Of a DNA stretch of 64,000 bases, positions 7,881 through 18,700 are shown one piece after another. The notes beneath the pieces were generated by a model. The model did not search any database, was not told the origin of the DNA, and was given only the letters and a program-made list of their open reading frames with translations. Location: the IMG/VR virus record IMGVR_UViG_3300037140_000076, positions 1-64,000 of that record. One strand, written 5' to 3'. Position numbers and translations under genes: made by a program. Within the stretch, counting starts at the first letter, position 1, and each line of letters starts with the position of its first letter. This stretch comes from a virus.

Positions 7881-10586
7881 ATGGCAATTAGTTCAGCATC
7901 AACCAGAGTTTTTAAGGCAGAAGATCCCGTATTGGACGTTGATCTTCAATTACTTGCAAAGGTAAATACATATCAGCAGGATAAATTTGATCAGGGTGAA
8001 AAATCACTTCAGGATGAGGTGAATAACTGGAGTATGCTTGCAAATGTGGCAAAACCCCAGGATAAACAATATATTAATCAAAAATTAAATAGTCTGGTAT
8101 CCGGGATCAAAAATCTTGGCGGTGTAAACCTGGCAGATCCTAATAATGTAAACACATTAAAAAGCCTGGGATACAATATGTATGGTGATGATAACGTAAT
8201 GAATCCAGTTATTACAACCCGGAAGATGAATCAGCTTTCTCAAGACATTGCTGCTAAAACAAACGGTAAAAATGCTAAGGATTATGATTCTGTTTATGGT
8301 GAATACTTACAGAATCAATACTCTGATTGGTTGAACGATGGTAAGCAAGGAACCTCCTTTAGTGGTCCAATCTCCCTTCCCCAAGGTTCCTTTGATGGTT
8401 ATACTAAAAAAATAACAGATGCTGTTTCTAAATTGAAACCCGATATGAATGAAGCTCCTCAAGATAGTAAGGATGCCGCTTTAAATTATTATCAAGTCGG
8501 GGATAAATTTATAAAGAAGGAGAGGGTTGAAGCTGCTATTGATGCTCTTACAAGTTCTCAAGATAGAGATGTTCTTTCAGCACATGCCTGGAAAAGTACA
8601 AGAGGATTAGCTGATTCTGATCTTATTCATTTACAATCTAGTGATTATGATAGTAAGATAAAAGATATGCAGGATAATATAAATACTTTGCAATATCAAA
8701 AGTCTTTAACAGGAGATTTTAAGCAGAAACAGTTATTCTCATCTCAAATAGATCAACTTAATGGTGCTATAAAGGACACAAATTCTAAAAAACAGGGATT
8801 ATTACAACAAGGTCCTAATTTAGATAAAGACAGTAGACAACAACTCTCTGAGAATTTATTTTATAATTCTTTTAAGAATCAATATTCTGCTGCAACCGCT
8901 TATGATCAGAAAAAAGTTGAGCTTAAAACAAATCAAGCTGCAATTTTTAATCAAAAAAGTGCTCAGGAAAATTATTGGCATGGTAAGGACTATGATCTTA
9001 AAGTGTTAGAGAATAAAAATACTTTGGATTTAAAAAAAGAGGAAGTAGATTTAAAAAAGAGAGAATTAGATATTAAAGAAGAATCGTTGTTTACAAGATT
9101 ATATGGTGCATCTAGTGGTGCATATGGTTCTCTTGGTGGTGGTCCTGCTCAAAATGCACCTCTTAGTCTTGTGCCTGTAAAAGGAAAAGACGATGCTATT
9201 AAATTAGATAATTCAACAATTGTTCAGGCCGATGCAAATTATACTGCCGCATCTAAGAATTTTTATGAACAAGGATATGATTATTTAATGAGTAAAGATC
9301 CTACTATATATGGAAATTATTTAAGTCAGGATGCTGATGGACATTGGGTTCCTAAAGATGAAAGGTCTGCTAACATTGTTAATAAAGGATTACAATCTTT
9401 TAATCAACTTTATGGCAATATTGCAAATATGTCTATAAAAGAGAGAGAAGGTTTAAAGTTTGATGATGATAGTAAAGAACTATTTCGTAAATCAAAAGAT
9501 TTAGAAGAAGCTGGTCTTTACAAAAGTCAGATTAAAGATATTACAGCAGATGTTTTTAGAAAAGCGGGAAAAGAAGATCCTGATACTAAAAACATAAATA
9601 TATCTTTTGGTAAGGGAAGTAAATTTGGTGATCATGTTACGTTAAGCTATTCTAAATTAAAAGAGATGATTGATAAAAAAGATCCTCTTTTAGATGAATG
9701 GAGAAAAAACGCTGATGTTGATATACCTTCGTTTCCTTCTGGATCAATGACTCCTGGATTTAACACACCTACAAAATATAATGGTGTATCAAGTGCTGTA
9801 AATACTGTAAGTGATTATTATGATGATTCTTCTATTAAAAAGGCATGGGATGAAGTAAGCAAAACCGTTAATCCATATGCAAGAGTAGTATCATTACCAA
9901 AACAAAAGAATGGGAAGCTTCCTGATCAACCAGCAAAGATTTTATCAGATGCAATTACAGATGCTGGAATTAAGGGAGATGTAAATATTGATGATATTGA
10001 TTTAAATAAAGTGTGGACTGTATATGATCCTCAGACATTACAGGCCAAGTATATGGCCCAAATAAGATATAAGAAAGCTCAGAAAGGAAAAGATACCAAA
10101 GTAGATAAAGGAGATAAATATACTACAGTAGATCTTACAAAGGATGTAAATGAGCAATATGAAAATGGTGGTGGATGGATTAGCAATCTTTATTCTCATG
10201 ATAACGCTTCTGTTGTTTATGGTCTTGCTTTGCAAAATCAAGGTAAGACCCCATTTGATCCTAAGACAAATTATGAAGGAGCACTTCAGACACATGGACA
10301 AGGACTTCTTACTCATAAATATCAAATAGTATCAGTTCAAGATCCAAAAACAAAAGGAACGGCTGGATATAAAGTATTCGTAGCTATCCCTCTGGGTAAA
10401 GATGATTCAGGAAGTCCTAAATTTCAAACTGTTCCTGTTCCTAACTTTTTAAGTGATGCTTCTGGTGCAACGACAACTTTCCCGGCTAATTTTGAAGGTG
10501 TTAGATCGTATATGGAATCGGCTTTTAAAGATAACAATTCTGTAAAAGACTTTTATACTAGGTTGGGTATACCCTTCAATCAATAA
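7881..10586 (+). CDS. Large internal virion protein (901 aa)
   Basis: The N-terminus (about 20-60) reads as long amphipathic helices (LLAKVNTYQQDKFDQGEKSLQ). Residues about 350-410 form a clear coiled coil (LDLKKEEVDLKKRELDIKEE). The C-terminal third is mixed alpha/beta. No catalytic motif was recognised. It heads a set of three very long genes after the only sizeable gap in the virion operon. Length, coiled coils and position fit a protein stored in the capsid or tail and ejected with DNA. Function beyond that is unknown. Confidence 0.55.
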   Translation: MAISSASTRVFKAEDPVLDVDLQLLAKVNTYQQDKFDQGEKSLQDEVNNWSMLANVAKPQDKQYINQKLNSLVSGIKNLGGVNLADPNNVNTLKSLGYNMYGDDNVMNPVITTRKMNQLSQDIAAKTNGKNAKDYDSVYGEYLQNQYSDWLNDGKQGTSFSGPISLPQGSFDGYTKKITDAVSKLKPDMNEAPQDSKDAALNYYQVGDKFIKKERVEAAIDALTSSQDRDVLSAHAWKSTRGLADSDLIHLQSSDYDSKIKDMQDNINTLQYQKSLTGDFKQKQLFSSQIDQLNGAIKDTNSKKQGLLQQGPNLDKDSRQQLSENLFYNSFKNQYSAATAYDQKKVELKTNQAAIFNQKSAQENYWHGKDYDLKVLENKNTLDLKKEEVDLKKRELDIKEESLFTRLYGASSGAYGSLGGGPAQNAPLSLVPVKGKDDAIKLDNSTIVQADANYTAASKNFYEQGYDYLMSKDPTIYGNYLSQDADGHWVPKDERSANIVNKGLQSFNQLYGNIANMSIKEREGLKFDDDSKELFRKSKDLEEAGLYKSQIKDITADVFRKAGKEDPDTKNINISFGKGSKFGDHVTLSYSKLKEMIDKKDPLLDEWRKNADVDIPSFPSGSMTPGFNTPTKYNGVSSAVNTVSDYYDDSSIKKAWDEVSKTVNPYARVVSLPKQKNGKLPDQPAKILSDAITDAGIKGDVNIDDIDLNKVWTVYDPQTLQAKYMAQIRYKKAQKGKDTKVDKGDKYTTVDLTKDVNEQYENGGGWISNLYSHDNASVVYGLALQNQGKTPFDPKTNYEGALQTHGQGLLTHKYQIVSVQDPKTKGTAGYKVFVAIPLGKDDSGSPKFQTVPVPNFLSDASGATTTFPANFEGVRSYMESAFKDNNSVKDFYTRLGIPFNQ

Positions 10587-10596
10587 AAATTATTAA

Positions 10597-13500
10597 ATGC
10601 CTGATTTCAATAAATATGCGGCAGAAGTTCCGAACGAAAGACCGGAACAAGTTACTGGGTTGTCTCAAATTGTATATCCTAAATACGATTATGTAAATAC
10701 ATTTCCCCCAACAGCCGATCTTAATACAGGTAATTCTCCAGAAGCTGGACAACAGAATACAAAAGGATTTTGGGAAGATGATTCAAAGAAATTGAATCAA
10801 ATGTTTGGGGGTATTCCAACCTCTCCTGGAGGAGTTACACCATATAATGAAGCAAAGAGATATAATAGTGATCAACTTGGCTTTTTACCTGATCGTGATA
10901 ATGAAGATATTTATTCTCAGAATCAAGGATTTTTTAACAGTGTTGGACATGGTCTTGGACGGCTTGTCGGACTTACAGCAACTAAAACAGGGACCGGTTT
11001 AGGGTTTCTTGCTGGTCTTGTAGGTGTTAGAAATGATTCTGAAAAATATGGTAGTGGATTTGGAGCATGGATTGCAGGTGCCGGGGATAACGGAATTTCT
11101 CAATGGTTTAAAAACCTGGAAGATGATAAGATAAAAACTGATTGGCTTCCTATTTATAAAAAAGCGTCCGAAAAAGATCATGGATTCTTTCGTCATGCTG
11201 CTGATTTAGATTTTTGGACTGACGATCTTACTGATGGGACAGCATTTATGTTGTCTTCATTCATCCCAGGTATGGGTATTGCTAAACTGAAGTTGGGGGC
11301 AAATGTTATTGAAGGGTTAAGTGCTCTACAAGGCATAGGACGTAGTGAGGAAGCGGCTGCTTTAGCCACAGAAGGGGTAAGTGGTACTGTTGCATCTAAA
11401 GCTTTGGAAACACAAGGTCTTGGTGCAGCTATTGAGAATCCAGAAACCGCTGGAACCATTCGTCCGGAAACAGGTGCCACATTCAAGATGAATGGAGGTG
11501 TTCCGGCTGGTGCCGATGCTATTCAACATATTCCAAGAGCTATAAAATGGATTAATAACGCAAGACTTGCTCGTAGTATAGATGTTGGTTCAACAAGTAT
11601 TATAAATACAGCATCTCAAGCAATGTATACGGCAAATGATGCTAAGAATAATACTTATGAAACTCTTATAAATAAAAAAGATGAAAACGGAAATAACAAA
11701 TATTCCGTTGAACAAGCAAAACAAACCGCAGCAAAAGTTGCAAAGGATAGTTATTTAATGAATCTTGGGGCTTTATCCCTGATGAATTTGTGGGAAGCTA
11801 ACTTTATATTTAAAAAACCATCTTTAGCGACTAGATTCGGGGCAAGTACTTTTGAAGCTAATGGTTTATTTGGTGAAGTTACTCTTGCTAATAAAACTTT
11901 TGGACAAAGAGCATATAATTCATTAAAGGAACCTGGTAAAGGTTTTCTTACTGCTGGAGTTTGGCTTGGTAATATGCAACTTGCAATTGATAGGCTTAAC
12001 AATAATCCAGATAATTTTAATTTGGATTTTGGTGATAAGTTAAAAGTACTTGGAAAGCAATACGTAAAGCAAACAGCAGATCTTGCTACAGGAAATGACC
12101 CTGAAGCGGCTAAGGCCCTGGGACTTGGTGGATTTATAGGAGCCGCAGCAGGTAAACTTCTTGGTCATACTGAAACTGATCAGGCTAAACAAAGTCTTTC
12201 AGAATTAAATAATAGAGTAAGTGCATTTAAAGAGATTGGAAATATTTATAAGACTGATGAAAACGGAAAAATTAATCTTGATAACGGAACTCCGGTCTTA
12301 GATGAAAGTAAAGTAAAGTCATGGGCTGCTTCTTTTAATAATATTCTTAATTTAAATCAAATTTCAAAGAGTTTTGAGAATCGTGGTATTAATGAAATGG
12401 CTAAGTTATACGGGGATGAAGTTTTTTCAAGATTTGCAAAAGCTCATTTTGATTCTGGTCTGGGAGATCTTCTTTATCAGAAATTAAAAGACGTAGGTAA
12501 TATAAGTAAAGATGATTTAGCTTTACTTGGTTTTGATCCTGACAGTAAAAATAAGGAAACAAGTCAAATTCTGGATACTTATACAAAGAAAGCTCAGAGT
12601 TTAGAAGCTTTATATGACAACATTCATAATAACTTTTCATCTAAAGATATTAATCCTAATACTAAGGAAGGGGCTAAGAAGTATTTTGATATGACGGATA
12701 AGATGTTTTACTTGTCTGCTCGTAGTCAATCTCTATCTGAAATTATAAAGTCTTCTAAGGATACATATGAAAAAGTAAAAGGCAACTCTGATACATATAA
12801 TGAGGCTTTTAATTCATTAACGGATGGAGTTGTTGATCAATATAATGAACTCTTTGAGAAAACATATTCTGCTGGTAAACAACCTTATGCTAATCGTGCA
12901 GAGCCTGTTCAAGAATATAATGCTGAAGGAGATTATACAAGATTAAGTCAAGTAGTTGATGAATCAAAAACTCAACTTGATGATTTTGTTAAGAATAATA
13001 AGGAAGTTTTAGAAAAGCTTAAAAAAGATTCTCGTGGCCGTTATATGTACGAGATTGCAAATAAGAATCTTTTACCTGCTGCTAAAGAAATGGAACGTCA
13101 GCAGATTGTTCAGGCTGAATCAACTCTTGCTAGAAACGCTACAATGAGTGTCCTTAGTAGACTTGCTGATCCTAAATTTGGAGTTAAATATTATGATCAG
13201 GTTTATTCTAAGGAAATGGAACGTCATGCTCAGGAAGCTGGAACGTATGATGATTTAACTAAAGAAGAACCCGTTGCCACAAAACAAACAAATGATTTTT
13301 ATTCAAATCCTAAATCAGATTTGACTAAATTAAAATCCGATGTTACTCCTGAAGAGATAACGGATGCATATAATCAAGTTATTAATGATAGTATAACTAC
13401 TGACAAAAAAAGAATAGCCGATTATATTGCAGAAAAAGTTTCAAAAGGACAGAAATTAACAGATCAGGAAGAAGTTATTCGTAAATCATTAGGTCAAGAG

Positions 13501-15795
13501 GTTGAAGACAACCTTCAAAAAAGAGCTAAAAAATCTGATTTAAATGAGTTGGGTAGCCAAATGGATGACTTGATTAGACAGCGTGATGCTTTGGAAGGTA
13601 AAGAAGATCGCAGTGCTGATGAAGAAACAGATCTTGAAAATTTAAATAATCAAATTGAGGCATTACAGGATCAACGGGATGCTAAGTTTGATGAAATGGA
13701 TGTTCAGGATAAAGTTGCAAGTAGTCCGAATATAAAACCGGAAGATCGTGAAAAATATAACGATGTTCTGAATAAAATAAATCGTGAAAAGAAAAGAGTC
13801 GTAAAATTTGATGATCGTTATCAGGTGGATGGTCAGGACTATAGAAAGGTTACCGATCTTATTGGGGATACTATTTCTGATGAACAACGTCAGGACCCCA
13901 GAACCCAGGCCGCTGTAAGTATAGGTAATACTATTGATAGTGTTACAAAGGCATATTTTGCCAATGGTTTAACCCAGGAATTTAAAGATTCTGTTTCTGA
14001 TAAAATGACTCCAGAGACATTTACTGGTATAGTTAAATCACTGGATAAACTTAAAGCCGATCTTGAAAGAAAAGGAATCAACATTGTATCAAGTAACGTT
14101 TTTGTTACCGATCCTACTTTAAAGGTTACTGGTGAAATTGATTTACTTGGTGTTGACAAAAACGGTAATTTCAAGATATATGAAATCCAGGCCAGAAGAG
14201 GGGACGTTTACAGACAATATGGTAAGAGGGGATTGGGGGTAAAACTTCGTGATATTGATGGAAAGAGGCTTAGTATGTACCGCAATATGTTTGCTAATCA
14301 GTACGGGTCTATCCCTGATGAGATTGCGGTTAAATTTCCATTCGAAGTAAAATATGACAAGACAAACCCTAACGGGTTTATCGAAAATGCCAAGATCAGA
14401 GAAGAGATTCGTTTTAATCCTCTTAAGAATGTTGAGATTAAAATGAAAAACGCGGAACCTTTGAGAATTGGTTCTAAATACAGCAGTGTAGACATGAACC
14501 GGATCTTTCTGGATACATTCTTACCTACAAAGGAAAGCGGTGATAAACTTAAGTTCCTTTTTAGAAACATATCATTAAAAGAGTTGACAAACGGAATTAA
14601 GTTGACTGTAAGGGAAGCATTACCTGAATTTCAGGCAAAATACGAGCTTCAGCGTAAGGCCCTGGCAAAGGAACCGGTTGATTTTAACGTTAGAAAGTTC
14701 AGAGATTACAAAAACAAAGATGAACAGGGTAATCCAAGAGAATTCCCTAATCTTTATAGCCTGGTAGGTAATGTGGAGATGGGGTTAACTTATGACGGTA
14801 CTCCGGCAGGTTATATGTCTCCAGTAGAGACTATGGCCTACAAGGATATTGACGGTAACTTTAAAATACTTGATGAAAACACAGATATTGATACATATTC
14901 TGAAGTTACAGGCAACGATAAGGAGAGCTACAACGAATTTAGGAGGATAGCAGCGGCCTATAAGAAATTACATACAGAATTGACCAATAGAATGAGGGAG
15001 TCTCCTAATCACGAGATAACGCTGTCAAACGATGAATTAAGAAAGTTGGTTGATTTGAAACCTTCTGTTGGAGAACTTGACCTGGTTAAAGGCAAAGATC
15101 AGAGACCTGATTTGAAGGACATTGCTTTCTCTGGTGTTAAAATCGGAGGAAAGTCTATACCGACTGTTGCAAATATTGACAACAATGACGCTGTTAAGAT
15201 TTTGATGGATAAGGGTAGAAAGAGTTCTGGTCTTCTTAAGAAATATCAGGAAGTTGATAGATGGGCCAATGCTCATATAAATGATTTGAAAGCAGCAATG
15301 TTTGATAAAAACGGAACTAAGGTTACAAGTAATGTTGCAATAGTAGAGTCCCCTTCCGGAGATTATAAAATTGTTTCATTAAAGGCTAAAGGAGATTTTA
15401 ATCCTGATAATCATGAAGATTTTGTTGATGGTTTGGGAAGTAAATTTACAGCAGCAACAACTAAGAATGTTTTCAAGAATGAAAACATAATGGTAGTTCC
15501 TAAACAAACCGATGAGGTAATAAATCTGGATTTAAAAGAACATCAGATTGTTTCTAAAGTTTATGAAACTGACGATATTGATACCCTGGAAAAATATGGA
15601 TTAAACCCATCCAAGATAACTCCAGAAACAACAGACACAAAGATTGATCAGTTTTTAACTGCCTTATCTGATAAGGATAGACAAACCCTTGATGATTTTA
15701 GTCTAAATACTAAGGAATCAATAAGAACGGATTTTGAACAGGGGGATTGGTCTTCAATAGACGATTACATTGATAATATAAAAAATTGTAAATAA
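10597..15795 (+). CDS. Giant polyvalent-type virion protein with PD-(D/E)XK-like domain
   Basis: 1732 aa. Residues about 100-260 contain Gly/Ala-rich hydrophobic stretches (GRLVGL..., MLSSFIPGMGIAKL) that could cross or disturb a membrane. The middle is helical and charged. At about 1090-1260 there is a RecB/Cas4-like nuclease layout: a 'GDTISDEQRQ...GNTIDSVTKAYF' helix, then 'GEIDLLGVDKNGNFKIYEIQ' (the Asp and E-x-Q in place of D...E-x-K), then 'DIDGKRLSMYRNMF'. The lysine is replaced by Gln, so activity is doubtful. The stop overlaps the next ATG (TAATG). Likely ejected into the host at infection (inference). Confidence 0.55.
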   Translation: MPDFNKYAAEVPNERPEQVTGLSQIVYPKYDYVNTFPPTADLNTGNSPEAGQQNTKGFWEDDSKKLNQMFGGIPTSPGGVTPYNEAKRYNSDQLGFLPDRDNEDIYSQNQGFFNSVGHGLGRLVGLTATKTGTGLGFLAGLVGVRNDSEKYGSGFGAWIAGAGDNGISQWFKNLEDDKIKTDWLPIYKKASEKDHGFFRHAADLDFWTDDLTDGTAFMLSSFIPGMGIAKLKLGANVIEGLSALQGIGRSEEAAALATEGVSGTVASKALETQGLGAAIENPETAGTIRPETGATFKMNGGVPAGADAIQHIPRAIKWINNARLARSIDVGSTSIINTASQAMYTANDAKNNTYETLINKKDENGNNKYSVEQAKQTAAKVAKDSYLMNLGALSLMNLWEANFIFKKPSLATRFGASTFEANGLFGEVTLANKTFGQRAYNSLKEPGKGFLTAGVWLGNMQLAIDRLNNNPDNFNLDFGDKLKVLGKQYVKQTADLATGNDPEAAKALGLGGFIGAAAGKLLGHTETDQAKQSLSELNNRVSAFKEIGNIYKTDENGKINLDNGTPVLDESKVKSWAASFNNILNLNQISKSFENRGINEMAKLYGDEVFSRFAKAHFDSGLGDLLYQKLKDVGNISKDDLALLGFDPDSKNKETSQILDTYTKKAQSLEALYDNIHNNFSSKDINPNTKEGAKKYFDMTDKMFYLSARSQSLSEIIKSSKDTYEKVKGNSDTYNEAFNSLTDGVVDQYNELFEKTYSAGKQPYANRAEPVQEYNAEGDYTRLSQVVDESKTQLDDFVKNNKEVLEKLKKDSRGRYMYEIANKNLLPAAKEMERQQIVQAESTLARNATMSVLSRLADPKFGVKYYDQVYSKEMERHAQEAGTYDDLTKEEPVATKQTNDFYSNPKSDLTKLKSDVTPEEITDAYNQVINDSITTDKKRIADYIAEKVSKGQKLTDQEEVIRKSLGQEVEDNLQKRAKKSDLNELGSQMDDLIRQRDALEGKEDRSADEETDLENLNNQIEALQDQRDAKFDEMDVQDKVASSPNIKPEDREKYNDVLNKINREKKRVVKFDDRYQVDGQDYRKVTDLIGDTISDEQRQDPRTQAAVSIGNTIDSVTKAYFANGLTQEFKDSVSDKMTPETFTGIVKSLDKLKADLERKGINIVSSNVFVTDPTLKVTGEIDLLGVDKNGNFKIYEIQARRGDVYRQYGKRGLGVKLRDIDGKRLSMYRNMFANQYGSIPDEIAVKFPFEVKYDKTNPNGFIENAKIREEIRFNPLKNVEIKMKNAEPLRIGSKYSSVDMNRIFLDTFLPTKESGDKLKFLFRNISLKELTNGIKLTVREALPEFQAKYELQRKALAKEPVDFNVRKFRDYKNKDEQGNPREFPNLYSLVGNVEMGLTYDGTPAGYMSPVETMAYKDIDGNFKILDENTDIDTYSEVTGNDKESYNEFRRIAAAYKKLHTELTNRMRESPNHEITLSNDELRKLVDLKPSVGELDLVKGKDQRPDLKDIAFSGVKIGGKSIPTVANIDNNDAVKILMDKGRKSSGLLKKYQEVDRWANAHINDLKAAMFDKNGTKVTSNVAIVESPSGDYKIVSLKAKGDFNPDNHEDFVDGLGSKFTAATTKNVFKNENIMVVPKQTDEVINLDLKEHQIVSKVYETDDIDTLEKYGLNPSKITPETTDTKIDQFLTALSDKDRQTLDDFSLNTKESIRTDFEQGDWSSIDDYIDNIKNCK

Positions 15796-18700
15796 TGGCA
15801 GTAGCTTGTCCAAATAAGAACATGTCCGAATGGAAGGAATTAGCACAACGCTTTGGTGATAACATTGCAGAAAGTCTTTATTATAGAAATGAAGGAGAGA
15901 TTCCATCTGTTCAAGAGGCCCAGGCAATGCTGCGTGGAAGTAAGGTTGGTCAGTTTAAGGGGCTTGTTAGACATTTGCAAAATACTGTCTCTACTGATCC
16001 TATTGATTTAGTAAGCAATATGTCACGTATTGTTCAGAAGGTCGGATCGGATCTTTATGTCGTTAAGGGAAGCAAACTGAGCGAGAAGCCTACTGTTGGT
16101 GCTGAAATGGAAATTCATACACCAAACATTAAGTTCTTAAAATCAATTAATGAATCCGTTGGTCCATTGTTTAATCTTATAAAGGTTAACGAAAGTAGTA
16201 GCTCTGCCTCTTTGGGGAATGATGTTATTACTGATTTAAGAAATGGAGAATTTGACTCCCTTCAGGGGCTTACTTATAAAAATGATGCAACTGACGATCT
16301 TAAAAGAGATCAAATATTAAAAGATCTTTCTGAACAGGCTTTAAACAGTGATGAGGAAAGAAGAGGACTCGAATCTTCTATTGGTAAACCTATTGTTGAT
16401 AAAATTATCAAATATAATGAATCTTTAAAACCTGCTGAAGAAAAGACTGACGCTAAAAAAGTAGAGGATGCTATAAAAGCGAGTCCTGTTGTATTCAATA
16501 ATTTAACTGAGGACGATAAAGGGAATTATGTATTCTTTCATTATTCTAATGCTGATTTAACTAAATCAGGTATTGACCCAGAGAAGTTTGGAAAGAACAC
16601 TAATGTAACCGGAAGAGAAGAAGCTTCAAGAAGCATTCCTGCAAGCCTGTATTATACAGACTCTAAAGTAGCAGAGCCTGGGCTTGGTACATATAAGCAT
16701 GTAGTAAGGGTGCCAAAAAGCGAAGTGTATCCTTTTAACTCTGATCCATTGAATCTATATACTGAAGCTGAAAAGCGTTTTAAAGAACAGTATCCGGATA
16801 GACCATTTAACCCTAATGAACAAATTGGTTGGATAGGTAAAGTGGCTGCTGAGAAGGGATATAAAATGATTGTTGCGGAATGGGGAGGGTTAAAGAAGAA
16901 AGCATTAAGAGCAGAAAGTATCAATACATTAAAACCGGAGCTTATTGAAAAACCTTTAGGGGGTACATATGGTGCCAACGCTATAGAACCAATAGGTAAT
17001 GAAAAGTTTATTACAAATAGAAAAAGATATAAATCTGAAATAACAGATAAAAGCGCAACAACTGACGCAACCGTTTTAAACGATTATGCCCCTGGAACAT
17101 ATAAGGTTGAAATCAATCAGGATGTTCTGAATAATATTGCATCAAAGAACGCTGATCTTAAAAATAAAGATAACGTATCTGATCAGAAAGAGGCATTGGC
17201 TACTAATAATGATATTTTAAATAACAAGGCCCCTAAATACAGTAAAGCGTACGGGGATGCACAAGTTACTTCCGTAAATTATAATCTTATAAATAATTTG
17301 CAGAAGAAGTTCAATATTCCTTATGAAATAATAAATGACAATACTTCAGATTACAGAGGTAAGTTTGAAAATGGAAAAGTAACTATTAATGCAGCAAAGT
17401 TAAATGAATATACTGCTTTGCATGAATATCTTCATCCGTTTACAGCAGCAATGCAAAAAGATAACCCCGATCTCTATAATAACCTTATTCAGGACTTACA
17501 AAGCACAGAAGCTGGTAAGAAAGTAATTGAAGAAATAAAAACCAAATATCCAGAACTCGGTGCAAAAGATCAGTTAGACGAAGCTCTTGTAAGTCATCTT
17601 AGTCAAATTACTCAACAGGATCAAATAAAATCTAAACCTTGGTATAACCAATTAATGGATTGGTTTAGAGATTTATTTGGTAGAAATAACGTAAGTATAT
17701 CGGGCCTGGACATGAACATGACCCTGGACGATATTTCTAATAAAATTATTGATCCTACTTATAGTGCGGATTTAAAGCATTACGCTGCCTCTAATGATAT
17801 GGCTGCAAAGTATCAAAAAGATAATGATACACCAGAACATTCTGAGAACTTTAATCAGATTCTTGATAAGATTAAAAATAAGCTGGCTCTTGATGTAAAC
17901 GTTCCTGCAACTAGTAAAGAACAGGAAACTCGTAAATATTTCTCTGGTCGTCAGTTGGCAGATCTCCAGGCGAATAAAAATGTTTATAGGGCTGTTAATG
18001 ATTACGTAACAAGTGCTATTATAAACGCAAAGAAGATCAATGAAAGTTTTGATCAATTCAAAAACTTTTATGAAGAGAAAGGTGGAAAGCTTTCTAAGGA
18101 TGAAATGTTAAAAGGAATGAATATTCTTTCTGATATGGAACAGCATATCGCTCTTTATAATGAAAGTGGTTTTATTATAGACGCTATCAAAAAAGAAAAT
18201 GCTGAGGAATATGACGATAATTTCAGATTATTAAAAAATCGTTTGGATGGGGATACTTCAATTATTAATAATTATCATGAGTATGGTTTAAAACTTATGA
18301 GTGATTGGTTATATCCAACAATGAGAAAGACTATTGATGCTACTATCAAATCTGGTAACATTGAAAAGATGCCTGGGTATGCTGAATACCTGGCTGTAAA
18401 AGCAAAAAGCCCGAACATAGAAGAAGGTGATGCTATTGAACAAGGAGTAAAGACCTGGTTGAAAGGGCAGATGGAACATGCTACAAGTGATATTGGATTT
18501 TTCAATTCATATATGACCGGAGTTTTAAATTCTAAGGACCCTATTAGTCAACTTACTGCTCTTTCTTTAAAAGAAGAGTTTGCAAAAAACAATGCAAGAT
18601 TATTTAAAGTTAAAACCTCAATACAAAATGCAATTACGAAAGTTACTGGTAAAAAGATTTTTACAACTAATGAACAGCATAAAGAACTCTATAAGGGATT

